From: Syntrophales bacterium
GTDB lineage: Bacteria > Desulfobacterota > Syntrophia > Syntrophales > UBA8958
NCBI GenBank assembly: GCA_026416455.1
Contig: JAOAFE010000011.1
Location: 1 to 62,268 of the forward strand
Length of the DNA stretch: 62,268 bases
Reading direction: 5' to 3'
Under the pieces are notes generated by a model, which was not told the DNA's origin, did no database searches, and saw only the letters and a program-made list of their open reading frames with translations. The position numbers and the translations under genes were made by a program. Below are positions 43,100 through 54,708 of the stretch, one piece after another. Every line of letters starts with the position of its first letter. Position 1 is the stretch's first letter.

Positions 43100-43984
43100 T
43101 CATCCAAAATGGAAAACCCGGCTAATCCTCGCTCGGCCATTACCTTCCCACCTGGCCAGGGCAATTAAATTGCCGCTCAGATTACAGAATTTTACCACAT
43201 CTCCCTTCCCAAGGGAAGAAATATCACAACCCCTAAATATCTCCTCTCTGGGCTGATATCCTCGTCTCAATTTGTCCTCCCAATCCTTCTCAACTCTTAT
43301 GGCCGGCAGATGGGCCAAGGCGTCGTTCAACGAAATTACCTTTTCTCGGAACTGTTCGGTCTCTTTAAGACTCACGGCCACCTTCTCTTCAAATGGTCCC
43401 GCTTTAAGCCGACGTAACTCCTTGAGGGTCCCCCCGCATCCTAAGGCCTTGCCTATGTCCGCACAAAGGACTCTTACATAGGTCCCTTTCGAGCAGGACA
43501 GAAAAAACCGCACATACGGAAGATCAATACTTTCTACATCAAGGCGGTAGATTTCAACGGTCCGGGGAGGCACATCTATCCAAACACCGCTTCGGGCCCA
43601 ACGATGTAAGGCCCGTCCACGGTGCTTTACAGAGGAAAAATAGGGCGGCTTCTGCTCTATCTGTCCGACAAATCTACTCATGACCTCATATATCGCTGCT
43701 TCTTCCACCGCCCATGATTTTCTCACTAAAACTGTCCCTTCCATATCCAAGGTATCCGTCTCTACCCCCAAGACCATTGTCGCCCGATAACACTTATCAC
43801 CTTCCAACAGATAGGGAACGATTTTGGTCGCCTCCCCTAAACAGATTGGCAGCACCCCAGTCGCCATCGGATCGAGGGTGCCGGTATGCCCAGCTTTTTT
43901 AACTCCTAAAACCTCTTTCACCCGAGCCACACAAGCGTAAGAGGTAATACCCGCCGGTTTATCTATGACCAATACTCCATTCAC
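43100..43984 (-). CDS. truB: tRNA pseudouridine-55 synthase
   Basis: Enzyme of 294 residues that makes pseudouridine 55 in the T-loop of tRNAs. The catalytic aspartate is in GHTGTLDPMATGVLPICLGE near 32-51. MNGVLVIDKPAGITS opens the protein and SCSKGTYVRVLCADIG near 163 completes the active-site set. The extra C-terminal PUA-like part is present. It overlaps nrnA by 4 bases. Confidence 0.96.
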   Translation of the reverse strand: MNGVLVIDKPAGITSYACVARVKEVLGVKKAGHTGTLDPMATGVLPICLGEATKIVPYLLEGDKCYRATMVLGVETDTLDMEGTVLVRKSWAVEEAAIYEVMSRFVGQIEQKPPYFSSVKHRGRALHRWARSGVWIDVPPRTVEIYRLDVESIDLPYVRFFLSCSKGTYVRVLCADIGKALGCGGTLKELRRLKAGPFEEKVAVSLKETEQFREKVISLNDALAHLPAIRVEKDWEDKLRRGYQPREEIFRGCDISSLGKGDVVKFCNLSGNLIALARWEGNGRARISRVFHFG

Positions 43985-44973
43985 GCGATAACTCCATAGG
44001 CCTTAATGACTTCAAGAACCCTCCTCTTCACGGATTCTATATCGCCCTGGAGCTTACATGCCGCCGCATTGCGATGCCCGCCACCCCCTAACATACGTGC
44101 TACCCTCTCTACGTCTATCTTGTCTTTGGAGCGCATGCTTATCTTAAAAGTATCCGGCCCCACCTGAGAAAAGAAAAGGGAAACGGCCACCCCTTTTATG
44201 TGCCGACCCAAATCTACAAACCCCTCCGTGTGATTATGGGACGCTCTTGTTTCCTCTAAATCCTTTAAAGTTACCACTAAACAAGCCACCTTTCCCTGTT
44301 CCTCTAAACTTAAACCAGAAAGCACTCGCGCCATGAGCCTCATCTTCTCCAGTGGCTCTTTTTCATAAATTTCCTGAGAAATAAGCTGCGGACTGGCCCC
44401 ATATGCCACCATTTGGCTTGCCGTTTTCAAAGCTTCAAATGTCGTGTTTCCGTATCTGAACGACCCTGTATCGGTTAGGATAGCCGTATAAAGGCATTCC
44501 GCTATAGGTGGCGACGGCTCTATTGCCATTGCTTCAATTAGGCGCCATATCAGTTCCCCCGTGGAACTTGCGCGGGGGTCAATCAGTCTTATCTCACAGA
44601 ATCCATCGTTACTTAAGTGATGATCAATGTTTATCAGCACCCCAATGGTCTTAATTCTTTCTGCCTCCTTCCCCACTCGCTCCAGCTCACTACAATCGAG
44701 AATGAAAGCTGCATCGTACTGGGATACATCCCCTAAGGTCTGGGTTATTTGTGAACTACCTGGCAAAAATAGATAATTTTCTGGAAGGGCATCCTCGTTA
44801 TAGACTACACATTCTTTCCCCAGCCTCTTTAATAACAAATAGAGGGCTAACTCGGAACCTATAGCATCTCCATCGAGCCGGACATGGGATGTGATTAGAA
44901 AATGCTGACATTGGCGTATCACCTCAATAATCTTATCAATCATCCAATTACTTTCCACTTTCCTCCTTCTCAT
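43981..44973 (-). CDS. nrnA: DHH-family nanoRNase / pAp phosphatase
   Basis: DHH-DHHA1 protein of about 320-330 residues that degrades short RNA oligomers and 3',5'-pAp. Motifs: TSHVRLDGDAIGS near residue 29-41, LDCSELERVGKEAE near 92 and INIDHHLSND (DHH) near 115, then the RNA-binding GGGGHRNAAA near 305. The start at 44973 overlaps the end of rbfA and includes AGGAGG inside codons 3-4. An ATG at 44940 giving MIDKIIEVIRQC fits the family better and is possible. Confidence 0.93.
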   Translation of the reverse strand: MRRRKVESNWMIDKIIEVIRQCQHFLITSHVRLDGDAIGSELALYLLLKRLGKECVVYNEDALPENYLFLPGSSQITQTLGDVSQYDAAFILDCSELERVGKEAERIKTIGVLINIDHHLSNDGFCEIRLIDPRASSTGELIWRLIEAMAIEPSPPIAECLYTAILTDTGSFRYGNTTFEALKTASQMVAYGASPQLISQEIYEKEPLEKMRLMARVLSGLSLEEQGKVACLVVTLKDLEETRASHNHTEGFVDLGRHIKGVAVSLFFSQVGPDTFKISMRSKDKIDVERVARMLGGGGHRNAAACKLQGDIESVKRRVLEVIKAYGVIA

Positions 44974-45310
44974 GAATCTCGCGTAACAAATTTTCTATGC
45001 GCGTCCCGTAGGCAAAAGACGTATCGGCGATAAAGGTCAGTTCCGGTACATATCTTATGCACAGACGTCTTCCCAATTCCCGGCGGAAGAACCCCGAAGC
45101 ATGTTCTAGGGCCATCTTCGTTTCCTCTCGACACGTTTCCTGTCCCATTTCTACGAAGAATACTTTTGCATGTCTCAAATCATCCGACACTTTGACCCCC
45201 GTGAGGGTTACCATAGCCATCCGAGGGTCTCCCATTTCTTTCCTCATTATGTCCGCCATTTCGACCATAATTTGTTCAGCTACCCGTATGGAGCGCTTAA
45301 TGGTCGCCAT
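44948..45310 (-). CDS. rbfA: 30S ribosome-binding factor A
   Basis: KH-like protein of 120 residues for late 30S maturation. RVAEQIMVEMADIMRKEMGD near 9-28 and RELGRRLCIRYVPELTFIAD near 75-95 are diagnostic. Overlaps DUF503 upstream and nrnA downstream in the infB operon. Confidence 0.95.
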   Translation of the reverse strand: MATIKRSIRVAEQIMVEMADIMRKEMGDPRMAMVTLTGVKVSDDLRHAKVFFVEMGQETCREETKMALEHASGFFRRELGRRLCIRYVPELTFIADTSFAYGTRIENLLREIHEKEESGK

Positions 45311-45641
45311 ATTTATCCTCCATGTAAGTAGAAGATCCCGTTTTTTCTTTTTGCGAGATGTGCATTACCTCTTGATGAAAATGAACTACCTCTCCCAAAT
45401 TCAATTCTTCAATAAAACGGACCACCATCGCCATTTTTCTCTCAATGACCACTCGATCGTTACCCACTACAGCAAACCCTACGCACGCCCGCTTCCAAAT
45501 CTCGTTGAGACCTACTTCAGCTATGGATATGTTAAATTCGTTCTGGGTCCTTTTGATTAGTCGAGCTAAAATGCCCCTCTTCTCTTTTAAGGAATGGGCA
45601 TCCGGTATCAGGATTTCAACCCAACCCGAACCCACAATCAT
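45297..45641 (-). CDS. DUF503 (YlxP-like) protein
   Basis: Small protein of 114 residues with the DUF503 core [20 protein letters not shown] near 18-37 and [20 protein letters not shown] near 38-57. YlxP-type proteins are found between infB and rbfA in many bacteria and have been linked to ribosome maturation. It overlaps infB by 4 bases and rbfA by 14. Confidence 0.9.
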   Translation of the reverse strand: MIVGSGWVEILIPDAHSLKEKRGILARLIKRTQNEFNISIAEVGLNEIWKRACVGFAVVGNDRVVIERKMAMVVRFIEELNLGEVVHFHQEVMHISQKEKTGSSTYMEDKYGDH

Positions 45642-48184
45642 AGCTTCCTTTCTACCCTCTCTTTCACGTAAGCCTCTATGACATCTCCCTCTTTGAGGTC
45701 ATCGAAATTCTCGATACCCACACCACATTCAAAACCGGCAGCAACTTCACGTACATCATCCTTTAATCGCTTCAGGGAGGCAATCCGACCTTCGTGTACA
45801 ATTTCATTGCCCCTTATGATTCTCACATTACTATTTCTTGTAATTTTCCCTTCCGTTACGAAACAACCAGCCACAACGCCCACCTTAGGTATGCGGAAAA
45901 GTTGCCTTATCTCCGCTTTTCCTTGTCTGACCTCTTTGAAGACGGGCTCTAGCATGCCTTCCATAGCCGCTTTTACGTCGGAAACAAGGTCGTAGATAAT
46001 ATTATATAGTTTTATTTCCACTCCCTCTTGCTCTGATACTTCTAGTACCCGGGCGTCCGGTTTTACGTTGAAACCTATTATTACCGCATCGGCCGAAGAA
46101 GCGAGCATAACATCCGTTTCCGTGATATTACCGGTAGAGCTATGAATTATTTTAATCTCGATATCCGCCGTACTTAATCTTTTGAGTGCTTCCGTTATGG
46201 CCTCGATCGAACCTTGAACATCCGCTCGCAAGATTATGTTTAATTCCTTTGTGCCTTCCTTCATGCGGGCATAAAGCTGCTCGAGAGTAATTTTAGTTGA
46301 AGCCGAAAGTTCTCTTTCCCTCTCTTTCCTCATCCAGTATTCGGCAATCGCTTTGGCTTTTTTATCATCGTTGACGACTACAAATTGGGCGCTTACCTGA
46401 GGTACACGAGAAAACCCGATGACCTCAACAGGCATAGAAGGGCCGGCTTCTTTAACACGTTTTCCTTTGTCGTTTATTATTGCCCTTACCCGGCCGTATT
46501 CCGAGCGGCAAACGAAGATATCTCCTTCCTTAAGAGTTCCCTCTTGTACTAAAATAGTGGCCACGGGGCCACGTCCCTTATCCAATTTTGCCTCAATGAC
46601 GGTCCCCTTCGCCGGACGGGTGGGGTCCGCCTTCAACTCCAAAATATCTGCTTGAAGAAGGATCAACTCCAGTAGTTCTTCAATATTGATTCTTTGCTTA
46701 GCCGACACCTCGCAAAACACCGTATCTCCACCCCATTCCTCCGGGACAAGATCATACTCGGCCAACATACGCTTCACCCTCTCCGGATCGGCTTCAGGTT
46801 TATCAATCTTATTGATCGCCACCAAAATAGGTACTTTCGCGGCCTTCGCATGATTAATGGCTTCTATGGTTTGGTCCTTAACCCCATCATCGGCGGCCAC
46901 CACGAGCACCACGACATCCGTCACCTGAGCACCTCTCGCTCTCATGGCTGTAAAGGCTTCATGCCCCGGTGTATCCAAGAAAACGATATCACGATTGTTT
47001 ATCCTCACGTGATAGGCCCCGATCGCCTGGGTAATACCACCCGCCTCTTCTTCCGTAACATTTGTTTTTCTAATGGCATCCAAGAGAGATGTTTTTCCGT
47101 GATCTACATGACCCATTACGGTCACTACGGGAGCACGAGGAACCAAATGACGGGGTTCGGACTCCGCCGGGGATAGAGTTTCTTCGTAATCAAACTCCTC
47201 ACGCTCGAGGGTATAAGAAAATTCAGAGGCGATAAGGCTGGCCGTATCAAAGTCAAGGGCCTGATTGATGTTCGCCATCACACCAAGACTGATCAACTTA
47301 TTGATTACCTCAGCCGCCTTTACTCCCATTTTTTTCGCCAAATCACCCACCGTTATCGTATCTACTACCTTGATTCTCCTTTTTATCGCCTTCGGAACGG
47401 TAATTTCAGTTTTTTTCATTCGTTCGGGAGGGATTACTTTCTTCTCCTCCCGAGGGCGCACCGGCCATTCTTCTATTTCCGTCTCGATGACCCTTAACTT
47501 CCTTTCTACCAGCTTCTTCATCAATATCTTTTTCTTGGCCGGTACCGGTTCTGAGACTATAACCTCGATGGGCTTTTTGCCCTTTTTCTTTTCCGGTTCC
47601 CAACGGGGTGGTTTTTCTGGAAGAACGGTCGATGCTACTTTCTCTACCTTTGCCTCAGCTGAACCGATGGGTTCCGGAGCCTTAGCAACTTTCTCCGGAG
47701 GTGGTGATGGCCTTTCCACGGGCGGCGGTTCTGGTTCTAATTCCGGTTTCGCTTCCTGCTTTTCCTTTACCAGCTCAGGGAGCGCTTTTACTTTTACTTC
47801 TTTTTCCTCTTCCTTTTCTCTCTTTTCCTCTTTTACCACTACGGCAGGTTTCGGTTCTGGCTTCTCCCTTTCCTTTTCCCGAAGAGGTTTAACTTCTACT
47901 GGTGACTCAGACACGGGAGGTTTGGGAGGTGGAGGAGGGGGTGTTATCTCTACAGTCGCTGGGCGCACTGCTCGACGCCTAATAACGGTAGAGGTAATCC
48001 TCTTTTCCTCTACTTCTGTCTTGGGTCTACCCCTCAACTCGCGGTAAATCCTCTCCACCTCTGCCTCTTCAAGTGAGCTGGAATGGGTCTTGCCCGCAAT
48101 GCCCATCGCTTCCAGGCGAGCAATCAGTTCTTTATTTTCCAGTCCCAGTTCCTTGGCTAATTCATAGACTCTCTTTTTCGTCAT
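45638..48184 (-). CDS. infB: Translation initiation factor IF-2
   Basis: GTPase of 848 residues. An N-terminal IF2N domain ([20 protein letters not shown]) is followed by a long proline, lysine and glutamate-rich linker (about 70-250), a second IF2N-like part ([20 protein letters not shown] near 278), the G domain with [20 protein letters not shown] near 353, DTPGH and NKID, then domains II-IV. It places initiator tRNA on the ribosome. The large plus-strand reading frame opposite the linker is a composition artefact. Confidence 0.97.
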   Translation of the reverse strand: MTKKRVYELAKELGLENKELIARLEAMGIAGKTHSSSLEEAEVERIYRELRGRPKTEVEEKRITSTVIRRRAVRPATVEITPPPPPPKPPVSESPVEVKPLREKEREKPEPKPAVVVKEEKREKEEEKEVKVKALPELVKEKQEAKPELEPEPPPVERPSPPPEKVAKAPEPIGSAEAKVEKVASTVLPEKPPRWEPEKKKGKKPIEVIVSEPVPAKKKILMKKLVERKLRVIETEIEEWPVRPREEKKVIPPERMKKTEITVPKAIKRRIKVVDTITVGDLAKKMGVKAAEVINKLISLGVMANINQALDFDTASLIASEFSYTLEREEFDYEETLSPAESEPRHLVPRAPVVTVMGHVDHGKTSLLDAIRKTNVTEEEAGGITQAIGAYHVRINNRDIVFLDTPGHEAFTAMRARGAQVTDVVVLVVAADDGVKDQTIEAINHAKAAKVPILVAINKIDKPEADPERVKRMLAEYDLVPEEWGGDTVFCEVSAKQRINIEELLELILLQADILELKADPTRPAKGTVIEAKLDKGRGPVATILVQEGTLKEGDIFVCRSEYGRVRAIINDKGKRVKEAGPSMPVEVIGFSRVPQVSAQFVVVNDDKKAKAIAEYWMRKERERELSASTKITLEQLYARMKEGTKELNIILRADVQGSIEAITEALKRLSTADIEIKIIHSSTGNITETDVMLASSADAVIIGFNVKPDARVLEVSEQEGVEIKLYNIIYDLVSDVKAAMEGMLEPVFKEVRQGKAEIRQLFRIPKVGVVAGCFVTEGKITRNSNVRIIRGNEIVHEGRIASLKRLKDDVREVAAGFECGVGIENFDDLKEGDVIEAYVKERVERKL

Positions 48185-48203
48185 GTTTTACCTTCCAGTA
48201 TCC

Positions 48204-49448
48204 CTAAGTCCTGGTCATTTCATCTATTAGCTGAATAGCACCATTTATCAACTCTTGTGCCTTCGCAGCATTTACGCCTGTACTCTCCACTATCATATTG
48301 GCATCGGCGGCGGCAATTGAAGCTACACTTTTTAAACCCTTGGCTGCCAGGAGCTTGGCTAAACTCTCCGTCATACCGGGTATGGTCATCAGAATTTTTT
48401 CTCCCGGTTCGGGTGACTTAACAGCGGATTCATTTTTCACATCGATTTTCCATCCTGTGAGCCTAACCGCCAAACGCACATTTTGCCCGTTTTTACCGAT
48501 AGCAAGAGAAAGCTGATCATCAGGCACAATTACTTCCATGGCCTTATTCTCTTCATCAATATAAACGCGCTCCGCCTTAGCTGGGGAAAGGGCGGCACAG
48601 ATAAATTTAGCCGGGTCATCGCTGTAAGGTACTATGTCTATTTTTTCCCCTTTTAATTCCTGGACGACCGCTTGTACCCTTGCACCCCTCACCCCCACAC
48701 AGGCACCCACTGGATCGACGTCGCGATCACGGCTTAATACGGCTATTTTTGACCTCCGCCCCGGTTCCCTCGCGACGTTTACAATCTCTATAAGCCCCTC
48801 AGAAATTTCCGGCACCTCGATTTCGAAAAGAGCTTTAAGGAATCCGGGGTGGGTGCGGGAAAGTATGATCTGGGGCCCTTTGGTGTTTCTTTTTACATCC
48901 AATATGTAGGCCCGAATTCGATCTCCCCTTCGGTAAGATTCGCGGGGAATTTGTTCTGAAACGGGCACAATCCCCTCGGCCATTCCAAGGCTAACAATGA
49001 TATTCCCCGCATCCAAACGGTGAACGAAACCAGTTACGATGTCACCTTTTCTATCCTTATACTCTTCATAGATAACATCCCGTTCGGCGTCGCGAATACG
49101 CTGGGTTATTATCTGTTTCGCCGTTTGAACGGCAATTCGACCCAACGTAGTGGTATCCACCTTTATACCTAGACTGTCTCCTATCTCGGCTTCTTCGTCC
49201 ATTCGCCTCGCTTCCTCAAGGGAGACCTGGGTTACGGGATCCGTCACCTTATCCGTAACCGTCTTGAAAAGGAAAACTTCCAATTCTCCAGTCTCATCAT
49301 TGTAATGGGCTTCCACTTCCGCTTTGGCTCCCAACTTCTTCCTCGCCGCACTTACTACTGCCGACTCTAGAGCCTCGATGATCACAGATTTATCAATCCC
49401 TTTGTCTTTGCCCATTTGTTCAATCAGGCGTTTCAATTCCGGGAACAT
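48204..49448 (-). CDS. nusA: Transcription termination/antitermination factor NusA
   Basis: Protein of 414 residues with N-terminal RNA polymerase domain, S1 domain (GDIVTGFVHRLDAGNIIVSL near 133-152), two KH domains (VGACVGVRGARVQAVVQELK near 248 and SLAIGKNGQNVRLAVRLTGW near 313) and one C-terminal helix-hairpin-helix repeat (LLAAKGLKSVASIAAADANM near 365). Controls pausing, termination and possibly its own operon leader. Between rimP and infB. Confidence 0.96.
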   Translation of the reverse strand: MFPELKRLIEQMGKDKGIDKSVIIEALESAVVSAARKKLGAKAEVEAHYNDETGELEVFLFKTVTDKVTDPVTQVSLEEARRMDEEAEIGDSLGIKVDTTTLGRIAVQTAKQIITQRIRDAERDVIYEEYKDRKGDIVTGFVHRLDAGNIIVSLGMAEGIVPVSEQIPRESYRRGDRIRAYILDVKRNTKGPQIILSRTHPGFLKALFEIEVPEISEGLIEIVNVAREPGRRSKIAVLSRDRDVDPVGACVGVRGARVQAVVQELKGEKIDIVPYSDDPAKFICAALSPAKAERVYIDEENKAMEVIVPDDQLSLAIGKNGQNVRLAVRLTGWKIDVKNESAVKSPEPGEKILMTIPGMTESLAKLLAAKGLKSVASIAAADANMIVESTGVNAAKAQELINGAIQLIDEMTRT

Positions 49449-49465
49449 CTTAAATTTCCTCCCCC

Positions 49466-49948
49466 TTAGAAATCTGTACTATCGTCCAAGTGTGCGCTAG
49501 CTACCAAAGAGCGCGGAATAGCAAAAACATTCCCACCCGTACCTACTCTCAACGTTTTCACTCCTCCCTCTTCTCGATAGGAAAGAAGCACACCGGAGAA
49601 GGCTTTTCTACCCTCAATTTTCTCTTTTGTCTTGACCTTTATTCGCCGACCCTGGAAACGAAGGAAATCGGCGTCCCGGTGAATAGGTCGCTGGGGACCG
49701 GGAGAAGAAACCTCTAGCGTATAAGAACAAGGTGGCAGATTGTGTACGTCCAATACATCACCGGCCAATCCACTAATAAAAGCACAATCTTCGACCGTAA
49801 TACCACCCGGACGATCCAAATATAATCTTACTATCCATCTGCCCCTCATGGGTAAGCATTCAGCATATATGAGATCCATCCCCTGGGCCTCAACCACCGG
49901 CTCTAGCAATTCCCTCACTTTTTCCGAATATTCTTCTTTCAGATCCAT
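49466..49948 (-). CDS. rimP: Ribosome maturation factor RimP
   Basis: Protein of 160 residues for 30S assembly. VVEAQGMDLIYAECLPMRGR near 18-37, VRLYLDRPGGITVEDCAFIS near 39-58 and YTLEVSSPGPQRPIHRDADF near 76-95 are the family signature. First protein gene of the rimP-nusA-infB operon; a terminator-like hairpin and tRNA-Gly lie upstream. Confidence 0.95.
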   Translation of the reverse strand: MDLKEEYSEKVRELLEPVVEAQGMDLIYAECLPMRGRWIVRLYLDRPGGITVEDCAFISGLAGDVLDVHNLPPCSYTLEVSSPGPQRPIHRDADFLRFQGRRIKVKTKEKIEGRKAFSGVLLSYREEGGVKTLRVGTGGNVFAIPRSLVASAHLDDSTDF

Positions 49949-49978
49949 AAAATCTCACCTTATAAATTCACAGAGCGG

Positions 49979-50003
49979 AAAAAAAAAGTGGGCAACTGCC
50001 CAC
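49979..50003 (-). terminator. Terminator/attenuator between tRNA-Gly and rimP
   Basis: A perfect GTGGGC/GCCCAC stem (49988-49993 with 49998-50003) and 4-base loop, followed on the minus strand by a run of nine or more T (49979-49987). It lies 64 bases past the tRNA and 30 before rimP. It either ends the tRNA transcript or acts as an attenuator for the nusA operon, as no other clear rimP promoter was seen. Confidence 0.8.
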
Positions 50004-50066
50004 CCGTACTAGACACACGGATTTATAATCTGATAATACAAATAAAATGAAATTGCAAGGAAAAAA

Positions 50067-50141
<75 letters not shown>

Positions 50142-50161
50142 CACCTTCTAAAGTTGACGGT

Positions 50162-50189
50162 ATCTTAAATAAGGTGCACCATTTGTCAA
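50162..50189 (-). promoter_or_regulatory. Promoter of tRNA-Gly and rimP operon
   Basis: On the minus strand perfect TTGACA (50184-50189), a 16-base spacer and TAAGAT (50162-50167), about 20 bases before the tRNA 5' end. The -35 overlaps the last codon of hisD. Confidence 0.7.
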
Positions 50190-51490
50190 GAATTTTCTCG
50201 TCTTTCCTCAGCTAAACGCACTTCAACGGCCTTTCCGTGGGCAGTTAGCCCTTCACATTGGGCAAATCTCATCGCCACGGGACCTAAATCCTTCAGGGCT
50301 TCGGGCGAGAAGGAAACGACACTAATTCTCTTCACAAAATCGTAAACTCCCAGCGCCGAAGAGAAACGTGCCGTTCCCCCTGTTGGGAGAATGTGATTCG
50401 GTCCAGCCAGATAATCTCCCATCGTCTCCGGGGTATGGGAACCAAGAAAAATTGCCCCCGCGTTTTTAACCAAAGGCAAGAGTCTTTCTGGGTTGACGGT
50501 AGCGATTTCGAGATGTTCCGGGGCAAATCTATTAGTTACCTCCATTGCTTCTTCCAAATCACGGACAATAATCGAGATGCCATATCTAGACAGGGCCTTG
50601 GCACAAATAGATTTTCTCTCCAGGGCATTCATCTGCTTTTTCACTTCTCCTCTTACACGGTAGGCGAAAGCCTCGTTTGGGGTAACAAGAATAGCGGCTG
50701 CCATTTCATCGTGTTCGACTTGGGCCAGCAGATCCGCCGCCACGAAAGAGGCGTTGACACAGCCGTCAGAGACGACCAAAACCTCGCTGGGACCTGCAAT
50801 CATATCGATGTCTACGCGACCGAAAACAAACCGTTTAGCTGCTGCCACGTATGTGTTTCCGGGTCCTACAATTTTATCTACCTTTGGTATCGTCTCAGTA
50901 CCGTAGGCCAAAGCGGCAATGGCTTGGGCACCACCGATTCTAAAAATCCTTTTGACGCCCGATATGTTAGCAGCGGCCATAACCAAAGGATTGAGATCTC
51001 CGGGAGGAGAGGGGGTAACCATAATCACCTCTTCCACTCCTGCAATCACCGCTGGTATTGCGGCCATCAAAACGGTCGAGGGATAAGAGGCACGCCCTCC
51101 GGGGCAATATATGCCAACGCGTTCCAGAGGAACCACTTTCTGACCTAACGTAATCCCTTTTTCTTCTATCTGCCAATTAGACACAACTTGGTTACGGTGG
51201 AAGAAGGCGATTCTTTCCGCTGCTATTCTCAACATTTGTAAATCTTCCGGAGATAATCGTTTTGTCGCCCGTTCTATTTCTTCAGCATCTACTTCAACCG
51301 TTTCGGGAGAGAGACAATAGCCGTCGTATTTCTCTGTATATTCAAAAAGGGCCTCATCTCCCCTCTTTTCTACGTCGTGACATATGCGAAACACGGTGTT
51401 TACTATTTTCTTCTCCAACACCCCACCCCTTCGGTAAAGGCGCATAAATTCTTTCTCGAAATCAGAGTCCGTCGTCCTTATTATTTTCAT
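50186..51490 (-). CDS. hisD: Histidinol dehydrogenase
   Basis: Zinc enzyme of 434 residues oxidising histidinol to histidine in two NAD steps. Signatures: [20 protein letters not shown] near 128-147, [20 protein letters not shown] near 206-225, [18 protein letters not shown] near 255 with zinc and catalytic residues, and [20 protein letters not shown] near 352-371. No other his gene is adjacent. It overlaps murA upstream by 4 bases. Confidence 0.97.
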   Translation of the reverse strand: MKIIRTTDSDFEKEFMRLYRRGGVLEKKIVNTVFRICHDVEKRGDEALFEYTEKYDGYCLSPETVEVDAEEIERATKRLSPEDLQMLRIAAERIAFFHRNQVVSNWQIEEKGITLGQKVVPLERVGIYCPGGRASYPSTVLMAAIPAVIAGVEEVIMVTPSPPGDLNPLVMAAANISGVKRIFRIGGAQAIAALAYGTETIPKVDKIVGPGNTYVAAAKRFVFGRVDIDMIAGPSEVLVVSDGCVNASFVAADLLAQVEHDEMAAAILVTPNEAFAYRVRGEVKKQMNALERKSICAKALSRYGISIIVRDLEEAMEVTNRFAPEHLEIATVNPERLLPLVKNAGAIFLGSHTPETMGDYLAGPNHILPTGGTARFSSALGVYDFVKRISVVSFSPEALKDLGPVAMRFAQCEGLTAHGKAVEVRLAEERRENS

Positions 51491-52743
51491 TTTTTATCTT
51501 TCACCCTTTCAATATCAGCCCCCAAAGAGCGAAACTTTTCATCCAATCGCTCATACCCACGGTCTAAGTGGTAGATACGAGAGATGACCGTCTTTCCTTC
51601 GGCAGCCAATCCTGCCAGAACGAGGGACGCGGACGCACGCAGGTCTGTTGCCATGACCGGTGCCCCTTTCAGTTTTTCCACCCCTCTGACTACCGCCGAA
51701 GCCCCACGCACCACTATATCCGCGCCCATTCTCAAAAGTTCACTTACGTGCATAAACCGGTTTTCAAAAACCGTTTCTGTTATCACTGAAAGCCCCGAGC
51801 CTAAGGTCATAAGGCTCATGATCTGAGCCTGCAAATCCGTGGGAAAGCCTGGATAAGGGGCAGTTTTTACATCCACACTTTTGATAGAATCCGAACCGAT
51901 CACCCTGACCGCCCTTTCATAAATCTTTACCCCGATCCCCGCTTCTTGTAGTTTTGATACTAACGCATCTTGATGAGAGGGATCGCAATCGAGTACGGTT
52001 ATATCCCCTCCCGTTATTCCTGCCGCTAACATAAAGGTGCCCGCTTCAATGCGATCAGGTATAACTGATGCTTCCACCGGTCGAAGCTCAGACACCCCGT
52101 CTATCCTTATAACATCCGTTCCTGCCCCCCAAACTCGAGCGCCCATCCGGTTTAACACTTCCGCCAGATTAACCACCTCTGGTTCTCGAGCCGCATTTTT
52201 GATTATAGTCGTCCCATCAGCCAAAGCGGCTGCCATCATAATGTTCTCTGTGCCCGTGACGGTAGAAATATCAAAATAAATATTAGCCCCTCGCAGGCGG
52301 CGAGCTTTGGCCTCAATATAACCTTCTTTCAACTCCACCTCCGCGCCCATCTCCTGAAGAGCCCGAATGTGTAAGTTAACCGGTCTCGCCCCGATGGCAC
52401 ATCCCCCTGGTAAGGATACTCGCGCTTCCCCCATGCGGGCCACCAAAGGCCCCAAAACCAAGATGGAGGCTCTCATGGTACGCACCAAGTCATAGGCAGC
52501 TTCGACGGATGAGATGTTTTCCGCATTGACCCGCACCATGTTTCCTCGCTCCACCTTAACTCCCAGACTCGTAAGCAAAAGAGAGATCGTCTTAATGTCA
52601 GCAAGATCCGGAATGTTGTAGAAGGTATTCCAACCCCGGGTGAGAAGTGACGCCGCCATAATGGGCAAAGAAGCGTTCTTCGCTCCACTCACCTTTACCT
52701 CGCCCTTCAGAGGTTTTCCCCCAGTAATAACCATCTTATCCAT
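51487..52743 (-). CDS. murA: UDP-N-acetylglucosamine 1-carboxyvinyltransferase
   Basis: Enzyme of 418 residues for the first committed step of peptidoglycan synthesis. [20 protein letters not shown] near 8-27 and [20 protein letters not shown] near 110-129, with the active-site cysteine that fosfomycin attacks, are intact. Overlaps prmC by 8 bases and hisD by 4. Confidence 0.97.
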   Translation of the reverse strand: MDKMVITGGKPLKGEVKVSGAKNASLPIMAASLLTRGWNTFYNIPDLADIKTISLLLTSLGVKVERGNMVRVNAENISSVEAAYDLVRTMRASILVLGPLVARMGEARVSLPGGCAIGARPVNLHIRALQEMGAEVELKEGYIEAKARRLRGANIYFDISTVTGTENIMMAAALADGTTIIKNAAREPEVVNLAEVLNRMGARVWGAGTDVIRIDGVSELRPVEASVIPDRIEAGTFMLAAGITGGDITVLDCDPSHQDALVSKLQEAGIGVKIYERAVRVIGSDSIKSVDVKTAPYPGFPTDLQAQIMSLMTLGSGLSVITETVFENRFMHVSELLRMGADIVVRGASAVVRGVEKLKGAPVMATDLRASASLVLAGLAAEGKTVISRIYHLDRGYERLDEKFRSLGADIERVKDKK

Positions 52744-53602
52744 GATCTGTCCGATTTGATTTTCTCAGAGCTAATACTCTCGCCTGTCCGTGATAATCGT
52801 TAATAATCTTCATTTCGTCGTAACTGTCTTCTTCTAAAGCTATCTTCTCAATACCCCTAGTCTCCCCTCCCACTTCCAAGACGAGCCAACCACCAGGCAC
52901 CAACCTTTTTTTAGCCTCACGAATTAATTCGCCATGCAGTTCAGTGCCCGTGACTCCTCCGTCCAAGGCAATAAGCGGTTCGAAGTCCCTAATCCCTGCC
53001 GGTAAGTGGTCAATTTCTCCCGTCGGTACATATGGGGGGTTGGACAAAATGAGGTGAAAAGCACCTGATATGCCCTCTAAACCAGAACAAAGAACGAAAT
53101 CCATTTTTTCTTTCACTTTCAGCCGGCGCGCATTTTCCGTCGCTACCGCCAAAGCATCCCGAGATATATCCGTTGCCAGTACAAGCACTCTCTCTATTTC
53201 TGCCGCCATCGTTATACCTATCGCACCTGAACCAGTACCAACGTCGATTATTTTAAGCCCCGGAACCGAAAAGCGCCGGGCCAATTCAAGCGCCGCTTCC
53301 ACTAAAACTTCCGTTTCCGGGCGGGGAATGAGTACTCGACGGTCTACAAGAAAAGGACGAGACCAAAACTCTTTTTTCCCCACGAGATAGGCTACGGGCT
53401 CATGGTTAAGACGGCGTCGCAATAATTCTTCGTAACGCCACTTCTCTTCTCCTGTCAACACATAATCGGGATGGCTATATAGAAATGGTCTTTCTCGATT
53501 TATCACATATGCTAAGAGCACTTCGGCATCAAGCACCGATGTGGAAAAACCGGCGCCTTTTAACCTCTCGGCGGCCTCCTTTAGGGCTTCCTTTAGCTGC
53601 AT
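52736..53602 (-). CDS. prmC: Release-factor glutamine methyltransferase
   Basis: SAM enzyme of 288 residues methylating the GGQ glutamine of release factors. SAM motif [14 protein letters not shown] near residue 120, catalytic NPPYV near 190 and the N-terminal helical domain ([20 protein letters not shown]) are present. It sits directly after its substrate gene prfA and overlaps it by 10 bases. Confidence 0.96.
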   Translation of the reverse strand: MQLKEALKEAAERLKGAGFSTSVLDAEVLLAYVINRERPFLYSHPDYVLTGEEKWRYEELLRRRLNHEPVAYLVGKKEFWSRPFLVDRRVLIPRPETEVLVEAALELARRFSVPGLKIIDVGTGSGAIGITMAAEIERVLVLATDISRDALAVATENARRLKVKEKMDFVLCSGLEGISGAFHLILSNPPYVPTGEIDHLPAGIRDFEPLIALDGGVTGTELHGELIREAKKRLVPGGWLVLEVGGETRGIEKIALEEDSYDEMKIINDYHGQARVLALRKSNRTDHG

Positions 53603-54678
53603 GTCACCTGGGACATGCTGTTTTTTAACGCCTCAGCTTGATGGTGGGCGACGAGGGCATCTATCATCGGTCCAATCTCCCCGTCGAGAAATTCTTCTAA
53701 ATTATAAATTGTGAGATTGATTCGGTGATCCGTAACCCTCCCCTGAGGGAAATTGTACGTGCGGATCCTTTCGCTACGGTCGCCGGTTCCGACCTGACTT
53801 TTTCTTAGCCGAGCCATTTCTTCATTCTGTTTCTGAATCATCCGATCTAACAACCGAGCCCGGAGTACCTTCATGGCTTTGGCTTTATTCTTGTGTTGAG
53901 ACTTTTCGTCCTGACATGATACGACAATGCCCGTTGGCAAATGGGTGATGCGCACCGCCGAATCGGTAGTGTTTACACTTTGACCACCGTGACCACTGGA
54001 ATGGAAGACATCGATGCGAATATCCTTCGGGTCTATTTCTACCTCTACCTCTTCTGCCTCTGGCATAATCGCAACCGTAACGGCCGAGGTGTGAATCCTG
54101 CCCTGGGCCTCTGTAACGGGCACGCGTTGCACACGATGCACGCCACTTTCATACTTCAACCGGCTGTAGACTCCATCTCCCTCGATTAAAGCTATGATCT
54201 CTTTAAAGCCCCCCAAGCCTCCCGCGGGCGAAGTACTTACTACCTCTACCCGCCAACCTTGACTTTCCGCATACCGAGCATACATACGAAACAAATCGGC
54301 GGCAAAGAGAGCTGCCTCATCGCCTCCCGTGCCTGCCCGGATTTCCAATAGCACGCTGCGCTGGTCATTGGCATCCCGAGGCAGGAGAAGCATTTTTAAT
54401 TTCTCTTCAAGAAGATTCTTCTTTTCCTTCAGGCCGGGTAGTTCCTCTTTCACTAAAGCCTTTAACTCTTCGTCCTCTTCTCGAAGGATTCTTTGGGATT
54501 CTTCTAATTCAGCGAGAACTCGCTCGTACTGCCGATAGGTATTTACTAGCTCCTGCAAGTCCGCATGCTCCTTGGCATACTTCTGATAAAGAGAAGGGCG
54601 GGCAATGACTTCAGGGTCGCCCAAAAACTCCTCCAACTCCCGAAAACGACGGTCTATCTCTGCCAAACGTTGAAACAT
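53593..54678 (-). CDS. prfA: Peptide chain release factor 1
   Basis: RF1 of 361 residues, terminating at UAA and UAG. The GGQ loop is in [20 protein letters not shown] near 225-244, and GPGGQ-like context and [15 protein letters not shown] follow. The coiled N-terminal domain is normal. The stop-recognition tripeptide region ([10 protein letters not shown]-like) reads [20 protein letters not shown] near 183-202. UGA is read by RF2, not encoded here. Confidence 0.96.
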   Translation of the reverse strand: MFQRLAEIDRRFRELEEFLGDPEVIARPSLYQKYAKEHADLQELVNTYRQYERVLAELEESQRILREEDEELKALVKEELPGLKEKKNLLEEKLKMLLLPRDANDQRSVLLEIRAGTGGDEAALFAADLFRMYARYAESQGWRVEVVSTSPAGGLGGFKEIIALIEGDGVYSRLKYESGVHRVQRVPVTEAQGRIHTSAVTVAIMPEAEEVEVEIDPKDIRIDVFHSSGHGGQSVNTTDSAVRITHLPTGIVVSCQDEKSQHKNKAKAMKVLRARLLDRMIQKQNEEMARLRKSQVGTGDRSERIRTYNFPQGRVTDHRINLTIYNLEEFLDGEIGPMIDALVAHHQAEALKNSMSQVTCS

Positions 54679-54708
54679 CTCGAACTTAAATGGAGAAGAA
54701 AGAATTGA

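Noticed and set aside
47265-48047. Long plus-strand reading frame of 260 codons rich in Gly, Ser and Phe opposite infB
   Set aside because: It mirrors the proline, lysine and glutamate-rich linker of IF-2. Composition of the linker keeps the reverse frame open; no ribosome site or family resemblance.
50393-51148. Plus-strand reading frame of 251 codons opposite hisD
   Set aside because: Shadow frame with histidine and arginine-rich random composition; hisD motifs lie on the other strand.
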